Below are positions 23,470-30,152 of a DNA stretch of 34,884 bases, in pieces (within the stretch, counting starts at the first letter, position 1; the number at the start of each line of letters is the position of its first letter). Both the position numbers and the translations under genes were made by a program. Under the pieces are notes generated by a model that was not told where the DNA came from, made no database searches, and saw nothing but the letters and a program-made list of their open reading frames with translations. The DNA is from JBOHNS01 sp050730835 (GTDB taxonomy: Bacteria; Patescibacteriota; Saccharimonadia; Saccharimonadales; UBA4665): the NCBI GenBank assembly GCA_050730835.1, contig JBOHNS010000023.1:1-34884 (forward strand). The letters run 5' to 3'.

Positions 23470-23964
23470 CTAATCGATTTGGTAACTAGAGGGCAAAGCA
23501 AAACCAAATTTCTTGCTAAGCGCCTGAACATCTTGTAGATCTTTTTCTTTTACTTGATAGGCTGTTTTAAACTTGAACATCCATTCAGGATTTATACATT
23601 TTACTTCCTGACCATCAATTATTCCGGTGCCAGTAAGTGAGCCAAATGGATACTCGATACCATAAATGTTTTTTCCGTCTTTATCATACTCAAATACGTG
23701 TACGTCTACTTTTTTCCCTAAGCCATCAACCATAACGTACATCCATTCGCTTGAATCTTTTCGCAGTTCTTGCTTGTAGCCAATTGAACCGAGTAGTTCG
23801 CAAAGCTTGGTATTATTTTGATGATGAACGGCAATATCTAGGTCGCTATGGCTTCGTGTTATCGCACCCAGTAGCGCGTCGACACACCAGCCGCCATCGA
23901 CCCATACAGTTATATCGTTTTTTTCGAATAACTTTACTAATTTAATAACGTCGTTGGATTGCAT
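23470..23964 (-). CDS. nucleotidyltransferase related to ANT(2'')/lincosamide nucleotidyltransferases
   Basis: 164 aa of the polymerase-beta superfamily. VWVDGGWCVDALLGAITRSHSDLDIAV carries the active-site layout of AadB/LinB-type enzymes, with Asp-Leu-Asp coordinating Mg2+. KVDVHVFEYD supplies the third acidic residue, and GSLTGTGIIDGQEVKCINPEWMFKFKTAYQ is the typical C-terminal part. The relatives adenylylate aminoglycosides or lincosamides, but many chromosomal homologues have unknown substrates, so resistance should not be assumed. It starts 19 bp after the encoded CCA end of tRNA-Arg, with no separate promoter visible. It may therefore be cotranscribed with HNH and tRNA. Confidence 0.8.
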   Translation of the reverse strand: MQSNDVIKLVKLFEKNDITVWVDGGWCVDALLGAITRSHSDLDIAVHHQNNTKLCELLGSIGYKQELRKDSSEWMYVMVDGLGKKVDVHVFEYDKDGKNIYGIEYPFGSLTGTGIIDGQEVKCINPEWMFKFKTAYQVKEKDLQDVQALSKKFGFALPSSYQID

Positions 23965-23982
23965 ATTTCTAAGCTTTTTTGG

Positions 23983-24056
23983 TGCGCCCGGCAGGATTCG
24001 AACCTACGACTTTCTGTTCCGAAGACAGACGCTCTAATCCGCTGAGCTACGGGCGC
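23983..24056 (-). tRNA. tRNA-Arg (anticodon TCG)
   Basis: Minus-strand cloverleaf: acceptor GCGCCCG pairs with CGGGCGC. The D stem is GCTC/GAGC, the anticodon stem TCTGT/ACAGA with loop CTTCGGA (anticodon TCG), and the T arm GTAGG-TTCGAAT-CCTGC. The discriminator A is followed by an encoded CCA (23980-23982). It decodes CGA/CGN Arg codons. Its first 23 nt overlap the end of the upstream HNH reading frame. Confidence 0.96.
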
Positions 24057-24378
24057 TTAACCTTTTGTGAGTACGCATACGATGGCAATTCGAACAAACT
24101 AATTCACATTTTTTGATTTCCCTTTTTAATGCTCCTACCCTGCCAGTCGCGGCCAGAAAACTTATAATGTTTTCCTTGTTTTCGATATGATCGAAATCCA
24201 TAACGTAATAGGGGTATTGTATACCACAATCTTTGCACGGGCTACTTTCTTTAATATCTCGGACATATGCGCTGATATAATCCCGATAACGCTTGTTGCG
24301 CTCCAGGTATTTTTGCTTGTTGGCTTCATAATGCCGTTTGCTAGCGGCTTTTTGGTCTTCACTGTCTTTGTACGCCAT
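24034..24378 (-). CDS. small HNH endonuclease-like protein overlapping tRNA-Arg
   Basis: 114 aa. A basic N-terminal helix (KRHYEANKQKYLERNKRYRD) precedes a zinc-ribbon HNH core: SPCKDCGIQYPYYVMDFDHIENK and CELVCSNCHRMRTHKR, with two CxxC pairs and the catalytic Asp-His. The family is widespread near phage and mobile genes. The last residues (SARSSAD and the TAG stop) are encoded by the 5' half of the tRNA-Arg gene, a 23-nt same-strand overlap. The gene therefore either arose by insertion next to the tRNA or lost its own stop. TAATAT 7 nt before ATG 24378 implies a leaderless mRNA that continues into the tRNA. Confidence 0.78.
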   Translation of the reverse strand: MAYKDSEDQKAASKRHYEANKQKYLERNKRYRDYISAYVRDIKESSPCKDCGIQYPYYVMDFDHIENKENIISFLAATGRVGALKREIKKCELVCSNCHRMRTHKRLSARSSAD

Positions 24379-24385
24379 TAAATCT

Positions 24386-24391
24386 ATATTA
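24386..24391 (-). promoter_or_regulatory. -10 element of the HNH-tRNA unit
   Basis: TAATAT on the minus strand ends 7 nt before ATG 24378 with no Shine-Dalgarno. It may drive the HNH gene, tRNA-Arg and the nucleotidyltransferase together. Confidence 0.4.
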
Positions 24392-24479
24392 ACATTTAAT
24401 ACTGTTCGAATCTAATAAGGCCTTCGATCTGCTGCAAAGTTTTAATAAATGTGATACAGTAACAGATATATAAACAGGA

Positions 24480-24542
24480 TATAATGAGCGGTACTCGCAG
24501 AAAATGAGTAAACTCAATTTCTGCTCCGTTCCTACATTATGA
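24480..24542 (+). promoter_or_regulatory. yebC promoter and structured leader with a possible 12-codon leader peptide
   Basis: TATAAT at 24480-24485 would start RNA near 24492. A 28-nt near-perfect hairpin (24497-24524; arms GCAGAAAATGAGT and ACTCAATTTCTGC, one mismatch, loop AA) lies in the leader. ATG 24504 inside the hairpin opens MSKLNFCSVPTL, whose TGA overlaps the yebC ATG (ATGA, 24539-24542). yebC itself has no Shine-Dalgarno, so translational coupling or hairpin control is plausible. This is inferred, not proven. Confidence 0.45.
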
Positions 24543-25291
24543 GTGGACATTCTAAGTGGTCGACAATTAAGCGGCAAAAAGGTGTTAAGGACGCGGCGCG
24601 TGGGGCGCAGTTTACGCAGCTGGGCAATGCTATTGCTGTGGCGGCGCGCGGTGGCGCGGATCCGGATACCAATTTTAGTTTACGGCTAGCGATTGACCGG
24701 GCGAAGGCCGCTAATATGCCTAGCGCTAACATTCAGCGCGGGATTGATCGTGGTAGCGGCAAACTCGGCGGCGCGCAAATTCAAGAAGTTATGTACGAAG
24801 GTTATGGGCCGGGCGGCGTGGCAATTTTAGTGGAGTGCGCGACCGATAATTTGAACCGAACTTACCCGGACGTTAAGCTAGCTTTTAGCAAACACGGCGG
24901 CAACATCGCCGAAAAAGGTGCCGTGGCATTCCAATTCAATCAAAAAGGGCTGATCCGCGTAAAGGCTACGGGCGATGATTTAATGCTCCAAGCCATCGAT
25001 GCCGGCGCCGAAGATATGCAAGAAGAAGACGACGCTTCGACAAGTTCAGGACAAGCCGAATCAGTAATTTATACCGACGCCAAAGAACTCGCCAAAGTCC
25101 GCGATAGTTTAAATGGTGCCGGGCTAGAAATTAGCGAAGCCGAGCTGACATACATTCCTAATAACGTGGTCGAAATCAAAGACGAAGCCACGGCCGGAAA
25201 AGTAATGCGCCTAATGGACGCGCTAGAAGGCCTGGACGACGTCGTAAATACCCACGTAAATTTCGAAATACCGGAAGAATTGCTTAGTTAA
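24539..25291 (+). CDS. yebC: YebC/TACO1-family translation factor or regulator
   Basis: 250 aa, the usual length. MSGHSKWSTIKRQKGVKDAARGAQFTQLGNAI is the invariant N-terminus. PSANIQRGIDRGSGK, YEGYGPGGVAILVECATDNLNRT and GAVAFQFNQKG follow in family order. YebC proteins bind the ribosome and help it through difficult, e.g. proline-rich, stretches; older work called them transcription regulators. An unusual stretch EEDDASTSSGQAESVIYT lies where relatives have only a short acidic loop. The extra residues come from a palindromic repeat-like DNA segment (25034-25056). The stop interlocks with that of the convergent PLD gene (TTAA). Confidence 0.95.
   Translation: MSGHSKWSTIKRQKGVKDAARGAQFTQLGNAIAVAARGGADPDTNFSLRLAIDRAKAANMPSANIQRGIDRGSGKLGGAQIQEVMYEGYGPGGVAILVECATDNLNRTYPDVKLAFSKHGGNIAEKGAVAFQFNQKGLIRVKATGDDLMLQAIDAGAEDMQEEDDASTSSGQAESVIYTDAKELAKVRDSLNGAGLEISEAELTYIPNNVVEIKDEATAGKVMRLMDALEGLDDVVNTHVNFEIPEELLS
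25034..25056. repeat. TTCGACAAG-type interspersed repeat inserted in frame in yebC
   Basis: The segment around CTTCGACAAGTTCAGGACAA, bounded by GCTT and AAGC, encodes ASTSSGQA. Its pattern TTCGACnnnnTCAGG is shared with two copies at 33961-34006. I recall similar TTCGACAAGCTCAGG elements as dispersed repeats in many genomes. In yebC it adds about 8 residues to a surface loop without breaking the frame. Confidence 0.5.
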
Positions 25292-26355
25292 AGCTGACGC
25301 TTGAACGCGGCGATGGCGTCGCGAGCAAATTGCGGGTCGCGGCTAAGTAATGCTGTTTCGGCCGTGCCGAAGTTCACGCCAGCGCGGAGATAATTGTGGC
25401 TGCCGACCATCGCTTCCTTTTCGCTGGCTAGCAATTTGGCGTGCAAATAATTAGCGCCTTTCGGTAATTCATTCTCAAAAAATTCGGGCGGCATGCGCAA
25501 CTTTTCGGGCATCACGACCAGCCTGTGCAGCGGCCGGTGCAGACCGTGCTGGCTGGGATGATTGTAATAAATTTGGACTTTTACGCCGCGCCGATGCGCC
25601 GCCAGCAAGCGCTTGGCCGTCATACTATTTGGGAAAAACTGGCACGTTATTATTAGCGATTTTTCGGCTTCGTCAATTAGTCGCAGCGCGTTTTCATATA
25701 TTATAGACTGGCGCCGCACGCCGGCATCGATCAATATTTTGGTTTGATTGTCGATGTCCAGTGTCACGTCTTGACCGCCCATTACTCCTTTGCGGCTTGG
25801 TTGTTCGTCCAAACCTTGCTCGAAATCATAAAGCCAATCAGCGATTTTTGCGTCGCTCAAACGCACCATCAAATCGATGTCTTCGCTATGCGTCAAGTTG
25901 CAGCCACCGACGTAAACCAAATCATTTATAACGGCTAGTTTGATGTGCGACCGGCCACTAAATGGGTTCACTAGCGGACGCGCCGGCTTGTTGGTAACGG
26001 CGACTTTCACGCCCGCCGCGCGCAAGTCTTTGATAACCTTCAGTTTGCGTTTGAATGTCGGCGGCATAACTTTGGGCAATTCTTTGAAATAAAATAATGG
26101 TCCGGGAATCTTTTTATCATTTATCAGAAATATTTGAGCGTCGACGGCCAAACTTGCCGCTACGCCGCGTTTGGCCGCGACACACAGTTCCCGCAAAATC
26201 TTCGCCACGGCCGGCTCGTCTGGCATAAAAGCCATTGTGGCGACAGTTGCCCGCCCACCCGATTTCAGCCGCGATATGTTTTCCGCCAGCTCCGCGAAAT
26301 ATTCAGCGCGGTTCAAAAAACTAAAACCATTTTCGCCTTTTTGTTCGGCAGCCAT
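25288..26355 (-). CDS. phospholipase D-superfamily protein (cardiolipin synthase-like)
   Basis: 355 aa with two PLD half-sites. The first is SHIKLAVINDLVYVGGCNLTHSEDIDLMV (His137, Lys139). The second is YLHAKLLASEKEAMVGSHNYLRAG (His305, Lys307). Both keep the HxK pair and the following Gly/Asn loop. The expected Asp four residues on is Asn144 in the first site and Glu312 in the second, so the HKD motif deviates slightly. No membrane helix is evident. Possible roles are cardiolipin synthesis, phosphatidyl transfer or nuclease. The start ATG 26353-26355 lies 6 nt after a TAGAAT -10 (leaderless). It is divergent from ruvC with overlapping -10 elements. Confidence 0.85.
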   Translation of the reverse strand: MAAEQKGENGFSFLNRAEYFAELAENISRLKSGGRATVATMAFMPDEPAVAKILRELCVAAKRGVAASLAVDAQIFLINDKKIPGPLFYFKELPKVMPPTFKRKLKVIKDLRAAGVKVAVTNKPARPLVNPFSGRSHIKLAVINDLVYVGGCNLTHSEDIDLMVRLSDAKIADWLYDFEQGLDEQPSRKGVMGGQDVTLDIDNQTKILIDAGVRRQSIIYENALRLIDEAEKSLIITCQFFPNSMTAKRLLAAHRRGVKVQIYYNHPSQHGLHRPLHRLVVMPEKLRMPPEFFENELPKGANYLHAKLLASEKEAMVGSHNYLRAGVNFGTAETALLSRDPQFARDAIAAFKRQL

Positions 26356-26361
26356 AAATCT

Positions 26362-26371
26362 ATTCTATACT
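26362..26371. promoter_or_regulatory. overlapping divergent -10 elements for ruvC (+) and the PLD gene (-)
   Basis: TATACT (26366-26371, plus) lies 6 nt before the ruvC ATG 26378. TAGAAT (26367-26362, minus) lies 6 nt before the PLD ATG 26355. The two hexamers share two bases within a 22-bp intergenic gap, so the promoters probably compete for polymerase. Neither gene has a Shine-Dalgarno. Confidence 0.55.
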
Positions 26372-26377
26372 AAAGAC

Positions 26378-26848
26378 ATGAGGATTTTAGGCATTGATCC
26401 TGGTACCGGTATTTTGGGCTTTGGCATAATTAATTTTGAACGAAATAAGCCAAAGCTAGTTGACGCTGGCGTAATCCGTACGCCAGTTCACGAAGACGCG
26501 GCAGTTCGCTTGCTAACAATCTACGACGAATTAAGTGAAGTCATAAAAGAAACAAAACCACAAATCATGTCCGTAGAAAAGTTATTTTTTGCCCAAAACG
26601 TAACCACCGCCATGACCGTAGCCCAGGCCCGCGGCGTAGTTTTACTCTGCGGCAAACAGGCTAATTTAGAAATCGCCGAATACACTCCCTTGCAAATCAA
26701 GCAAGCCCTAACCGGCTATGGCCGCGCCGAAAAAAAGCAAATCCAAGCAATGGTCCGCGTGATTTTGCAGCTAAAAGAAATCCCCAAACCAGACGACGCC
26801 GCCGACGCCCTAGCCGCCGCTATCGCCCACACCCAAACAAACCCCTAA
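26378..26848 (+). CDS. ruvC: RuvC, Holliday junction resolvase
   Basis: 156 aa starting MRILGIDPGTGILGFGIINF; the longer upstream frame lies antisense to the PLD gene and is rejected. The RNase H-fold catalytic acids are visible: Asp7 (GIDPGTG), Glu in SVEKLFFAQNVTTAMTVAQARG, and the C-terminal Asp pair in KPDDAADALAAAIAH. The YTPLQIKQALTGYGRAEKKQIQ segment is also conserved. The dimer cuts four-way junctions together with RuvAB. In this genome ruvC is separated from ruvA by a RAYT and four REP-like palindromes. The -10 at 26366 suggests a leaderless mRNA. Confidence 0.96.
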   Translation: MRILGIDPGTGILGFGIINFERNKPKLVDAGVIRTPVHEDAAVRLLTIYDELSEVIKETKPQIMSVEKLFFAQNVTTAMTVAQARGVVLLCGKQANLEIAEYTPLQIKQALTGYGRAEKKQIQAMVRVILQLKEIPKPDDAADALAAAIAHTQTNP

Positions 26849-26856
26849 GCTATTTT

Positions 26857-26881
26857 TGCGCAAGGGTTCGTCCTTTGCGCA
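26857..26881. repeat. RAYT-2 REP-like palindrome A
   Basis: A 25-bp element with ends TGCGCAAGGG and CCTTTGCGCA around TTCGT, forming a 9-bp stem with one G-T pair. It is identical to the copy at 27644-27668 and an exact reverse complement of 26929-26953. It begins 8 bp after the ruvC stop. Confidence 0.85.
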
Positions 26882-26928
26882 TTTCAGGAGGAGCCTCAGC
26901 TACAGTTAAAATCGATCTAAACTTTTTC

Positions 26929-26953
26929 TGCGCAAAGGACGAACCCTTGCGCA
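26929..26953. repeat. RAYT-2 REP-like palindrome B (inverted)
   Basis: Exact reverse complement of palindrome A, with 47 bp between them, so A and B make an inverted doublet like a REPIN. It ends 6 bp from the RAYT stop. Confidence 0.85.
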
Positions 26954-26959
26954 AAGAGA

Positions 26960-27577
26960 TCAGTCGGGATTGGCTAATTCCCATTTTAGTTCGTCTAGGA
27001 TTTGCTTTTGGCCTTCGTAGTCTTTGACAAAATTGAGGTAGTCTTGGCGGCCGTCGAAAAGTTCTAAAATTCGGTCTGGCATGGCCCAATCGGCCTGCCT
27101 CTTGCCTGTGTAAAAGTCCAGGCTGGTCTTATTCGAGCTCTGCCAGTCGCGTGGATTTAAGTGGATGTAGCGCGAAATGTGCTGCAAGTAGGCGTCGTCG
27201 GTAATCCGGCTGGCGCGGTAGCGGCTTTGAAAAACAGGGCCAACCCGTTTATAAGTTTTATTAAAGTACATGCTGTAGCTCGTGAGCAAAGACCGCATAA
27301 ATTCGCGAATCGCAAATTCGTGTGATTGATAAACGAACAAATGAAGGTGATTAGGCATTAGCGCGTAGGCCAGCAACTCGAGCTGATTATGATAATTTGG
27401 ATATTTATGCCGCGACAGGTTTTTCGGATTGTCTACCGACAAATAGCGCTTAAAAAGACTCACAAAAACCGTGTAATCGTCTTCCGACAAAAACGTCGGC
27501 AACTTATTAACCCCCCGAGAATAAATATGATAATAACTCTCCGCCACATACTGTTTGATAATATTCTTCCCCGGCAT
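26960..27577 (-). CDS. REP-associated tyrosine transposase-like protein (Y1_Tnp, RAYT), copy 2
   Basis: 205-aa HUH protein starting MPGKNIIKQYVAESYYHIYS (ATG 27575-27577); the longer frame into ruvA is rejected. HUH motif MPNHLHLFVY (His77, His79); candidate nucleophile Tyr104 in SYSMYFNKTYKRVGPVFQSRY; then RASRITDDAYLQHISRYIHLNP. It resembles the first RAYT along its length (NIIKxY...YHxYxRGV start, ILELFxGxxDYLxFxxDYE end), so the two are diverged paralogues. It lies between ruvC and ruvA, on the opposite strand, and is bracketed on each side by an inverted pair of REP-like palindromes. It appears intact. CATAAT ends 6 nt before the ATG. Confidence 0.9.
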   Translation of the reverse strand: MPGKNIIKQYVAESYYHIYSRGVNKLPTFLSEDDYTVFVSLFKRYLSVDNPKNLSRHKYPNYHNQLELLAYALMPNHLHLFVYQSHEFAIREFMRSLLTSYSMYFNKTYKRVGPVFQSRYRASRITDDAYLQHISRYIHLNPRDWQSSNKTSLDFYTGKRQADWAMPDRILELFDGRQDYLNFVKDYEGQKQILDELKWELANPD

Positions 27578-27587
27578 GTCCCTATTA

Positions 27588-27612
27588 TGCGCAAGGGATG
27601 CACCCTTACGCA
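27588..27612. repeat. RAYT-2 REP-like palindrome C (variant)
   Basis: A diverged 25-bp copy (TGCGCAAGGGATGCACCCTT then ACGCA), with a compensated stem. Its reverse complement matches palindrome A better, so it is inverted relative to D. It lies 10 bp before the RAYT start codon and overlaps the likely promoter. Confidence 0.75.
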
Positions 27613-27643
27613 AGCATAACCAGTAAAGAGTGGTGGCCAGTTT

Positions 27644-27668
27644 TGCGCAAGGGTTCGTCCTTTGCGCA
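27644..27668. repeat. RAYT-2 REP-like palindrome D
   Basis: Identical to palindrome A over 25 bp, with a 31-bp gap from C. C and D form the second inverted doublet. It lies 24 bp before ruvA. Confidence 0.85.
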
Positions 27669-27692
27669 GGCGAGATGTGAGAAAATGGGGTT

Positions 27693-28277
27693 ATGATCGC
27701 TACGCTGGCTGGGATTGTTTCGGAAAAAATGCTTGATTCTGTGGTGCTTGATATTGGCGGCATAGGCTACGGATTGCTAATGACAAGCGAGGATTACGGG
27801 CGAATTAATAGTGGCGAGTCCGCGAAAGTTTACGTTTACGAACATATCCGTGAACAAGCACATGATTTGTTTGGGTTTTTACGGCTAGATACTAAAAAAT
27901 TGTTTGAATTACTGCTAGGTGTTAATGGCGTCGGGCCTAAAATGGCGCTGAATGTTTTGAGTGTTGGCACCGCCGATGAAGTGCGCGCGGCCATCGCTAG
28001 CGGCGACGTCAAAACTATCCAGCGCGCTAGTGGGGTCGGCAAACGCGTAGCCGAACGCATCGTCGTAGAACTAAAAGACAAAGTCGGCCTAGAAGGCGTA
28101 GGTCTCGGCGAAGCCGGCTTCTTGCAGTCCGAACAATCCGTCCTAAAAGACGAAGCCGCCGAAGCCCTAGTATCGCTAGGCTATTCCCCACAAGACGCTA
28201 GCAAAGCCTTGCAAAATATCGATAAAGAATTGTCTACCGAAGAAAGAATCAAGCTGGCATTGAGGGGGCAAAAATAA
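27693..28277 (+). CDS. ruvA: RuvA, Holliday junction branch-migration subunit
   Basis: 194 aa. An OB-fold N-terminal domain (MIATLAGIVSEKMLDSVVLDIGGIGYGLLM, VYVYEHIREQAHDLFGF) is followed by the tandem HhH domain (LLGVNGVGPKMALNVLS, IQRASGVGKRVAERIVVELKDK). A C-terminal RuvB-binding domain (AAEALVSLGYSPQDASKALQNI) ends the chain. The tetramer holds the four-way junction open and loads RuvB. The stop overlaps the ATG of the following aldo/keto reductase by one base (TAATG), so those two are cotranscribed; ruvB follows later. There is no clear Shine-Dalgarno. Confidence 0.97.
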   Translation: MIATLAGIVSEKMLDSVVLDIGGIGYGLLMTSEDYGRINSGESAKVYVYEHIREQAHDLFGFLRLDTKKLFELLLGVNGVGPKMALNVLSVGTADEVRAAIASGDVKTIQRASGVGKRVAERIVVELKDKVGLEGVGLGEAGFLQSEQSVLKDEAAEALVSLGYSPQDASKALQNIDKELSTEERIKLALRGQK

Positions 28278-29095
28278 TGATACCTAAGATTAAATTGAGT
28301 AATGGCAAAGAAATTCCGCAAGTTGGATTTGGGCTTTGGCAAGTTACGGATCAAACGGATTTTGATAACGCATTTCAGGCGGCCGTCAAATCCGGCTACC
28401 GGCATTTTGATACGGCGCAAATCTATGGTAATGAGCAAATGCTGGGCGCGGCGCTGGCAAAATCAAATCTCAAACGCGAAGATGTCTGGATCACGACCAA
28501 GATTGCAGTCAATCATTTTGGCCACAAAAAAGCTAAAAAATCATTTGAAGAATCTCTAGAAAAGCTCCAAACAAATTATGTAGATTTACTTTTACTGCAT
28601 TTCCCCGTAACGGTTTTGCGCAAAAAAAGCTGGCTCGCGCTAGAAGAAATCAAAGCTGCCGGCCAAGCCGCATCTATCGGCGTCAGCAACTACACCATCA
28701 GGCATTTAGAAGAAATGAAGAGCTACGCGCACGAAATGCCAGCCATAAACCAAGTAGAACTCCACGTATTTTTGCAGCAGCCGGAACTCATCGAATATTG
28801 CCACCAAAATAATATCGCCGTCGAAGCCTATTCCCCGCTAGCCCACGCCAAAGCCGGCGCCGACAATCCCCTGCTCCAAGAACTAGCCAAAAAACACCAC
28901 AAAAGCTTCGCCCAAATCATGTTGCGCTGGCTAATCCAGAATGGTTTAATTATTTTGCCAAAGTCCGTCACGCCAAAACGCATCCAGGAAAACATCAACA
29001 TTTTCGACTTCAAACTAGACAAAGAAGACATGCAAAACCTAGCCAAACTAAACAAAAACCTCCGCACCTGCTGGAGCCCAGTTCACGTCCCTTGA
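28277..29095 (+). CDS. aldo/keto reductase inserted between ruvA and ruvB
   Basis: 272 aa, a complete AKR with Asp45 (YRHFDTAQIYG), Tyr50, Lys75 (ITTKIAV), His108 (LLHFPVT) and the cofactor segment LPKSVTPKRIQENINIFDF. The NADPH-dependent reductase role is inferred; the substrate is unknown. It resembles the reductase at 166-1011 in layout and C-terminal motif (both end near GP/SP...P). It is translationally coupled to ruvA and ends 19 bp before ruvB, so it is embedded in a DNA-repair operon. That is an odd place for a metabolic enzyme and may simply reflect expression convenience after insertion. Confidence 0.93.
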   Translation: MIPKIKLSNGKEIPQVGFGLWQVTDQTDFDNAFQAAVKSGYRHFDTAQIYGNEQMLGAALAKSNLKREDVWITTKIAVNHFGHKKAKKSFEESLEKLQTNYVDLLLLHFPVTVLRKKSWLALEEIKAAGQAASIGVSNYTIRHLEEMKSYAHEMPAINQVELHVFLQQPELIEYCHQNNIAVEAYSPLAHAKAGADNPLLQELAKKHHKSFAQIMLRWLIQNGLIILPKSVTPKRIQENINIFDFKLDKEDMQNLAKLNKNLRTCWSPVHVP

Positions 29096-29101
29096 GGCTG
29101 C

Positions 29102-29107
29102 TATACT
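29102..29107 (+). promoter_or_regulatory. -10 element of ruvB
   Basis: TATACT lies 7 nt before ATG 29115 with no Shine-Dalgarno, so ruvB can be transcribed on its own as a leaderless mRNA in addition to read-through from ruvA. Confidence 0.5.
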
Positions 29108-29114
29108 ATAAAAC

Positions 29115-30152
29115 ATGATAGATCGGATTGTTAGTACTAGCCTGAATGATTCTACTAATGAAGATTCTCAGGAAATTGAGCTTGAGGTTACGCTACGGCC
29201 TAAAGATTTCGCTAATTATATTGGGCAGGAACGGCTGAAGAAAAATTTGCAGCTAGCGATTGCGGCGGCCAAAAAGCGCGGCGAGCCGATTGACCATTTG
29301 CTGATGTACGGGCCGCCCGGGCTGGGCAAAACTACGATGGCTAGCGTGATTGCTAACGAAATGGGCGCGCAAATTCGCATTACTAGCGGGCCGGCTATTG
29401 AACGTGCTGGGGATTTGGCTAGCTTGCTGACGAACCTTGGCGACGGCGACATTTTGTTTATCGATGAAATTCACCGACTGAATCGTAGCGTGGAAGAAGT
29501 TTTGTATAGCGCGATGGAAGATTTCAAGTTGGATATAATGCTTGGCAAAGGCCCGAGCGCTAGAAGTTTGCGGCTGGATTTACCGAAATTTACTTTGATA
29601 GGCGCGACAACTAGAACCGGCGCGCTAGCCGCGCCGCTGCGCGATAGGTTTGGCATGATTCATAGATTAGAATTTTATAAGCCGGAAGAAATCGAGCAAA
29701 TTATAAATCGTTCCGCCAAAATTTTGGATGTCAAAATAGACGCTAGCGCCGCTAGCGAACTGGCCAAACGCTCGCGGCTAACGCCTAGGATTTCCAACCG
29801 GTTACTAAAACGTGTGCGCGATTTCGCCGATGTCAACGGCGATGGATTTATCGACACAAAGATTTCTAGCGGCGCGCTAGAACTGCTAGAAATCGACGAA
29901 TTAGGATTAGATCCAGCCGACCGAATGCTGCTAAATTCCATAATCGACAACTACAATGGCGGCCCAGTCGGCGTAGAAACGCTAGCCGCACTAACAGCTG
30001 AAGAACGCTCAACCATCGAAGACTTCATCGAACCGTATTTAATGCAAATCGGCCTAATCGAGCGCACCCCGCGCGGCCGAAAAGTCACACCAAAAGCCTA
30101 CAAACATTTAGGGCGCAAAGATAAATCTAGCGGCCAGACTAAAATCGTCTAG
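29115..30152 (+). CDS. ruvB: RuvB, Holliday junction helicase motor
   Basis: 345 aa AAA+ ATPase. LRPKDFANYIGQERLKKNLQLAI is the canonical opening. Walker A is YGPPGLGKTT, Walker B ILFIDEIHRLNRSVEEVLYSAMEDF, sensor 1 FTLIGATTRTGALAAPLRDRFG, sensor 2 SRLTPRISNRLLKRVRDFA, and the winged-helix end YLMQIGLIERTPRGRKVTPKAY. It drives branch migration with RuvA. About 25 extra N-terminal residues (MIDRIVSTSLNDSTNEDSQE) precede the conserved part. The stop shares CTAG with the stop of the convergent PilB-like gene. Confidence 0.97.
   Translation: MIDRIVSTSLNDSTNEDSQEIELEVTLRPKDFANYIGQERLKKNLQLAIAAAKKRGEPIDHLLMYGPPGLGKTTMASVIANEMGAQIRITSGPAIERAGDLASLLTNLGDGDILFIDEIHRLNRSVEEVLYSAMEDFKLDIMLGKGPSARSLRLDLPKFTLIGATTRTGALAAPLRDRFGMIHRLEFYKPEEIEQIINRSAKILDVKIDASAASELAKRSRLTPRISNRLLKRVRDFADVNGDGFIDTKISSGALELLEIDELGLDPADRMLLNSIIDNYNGGPVGVETLAALTAEERSTIEDFIEPYLMQIGLIERTPRGRKVTPKAYKHLGRKDKSSGQTKIV

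Noticed and set aside
23470..23964. Assigning an aminoglycoside-resistance gene name
   Set aside because: Motifs show only the nucleotidyltransferase family; the substrate cannot be inferred.
26171..26377. 69-residue N-terminal extension of RuvC
   Set aside because: It is antisense to the PLD gene, and RuvC families start at the MRILGIDPG segment.
27578..27763. 62-residue extension of RAYT-2 into ruvA
   Set aside because: It crosses palindromes C and D and the start of ruvA; the first RAYT begins at the equivalent of MPGKNIIK.
1009..29095. UGA recoded as glycine, as in some CPR lineages
   Set aside because: Both aldo/keto reductases end at TGA at the family's normal length, and conserved Gly positions in RecA and RuvB are not encoded by TGA.
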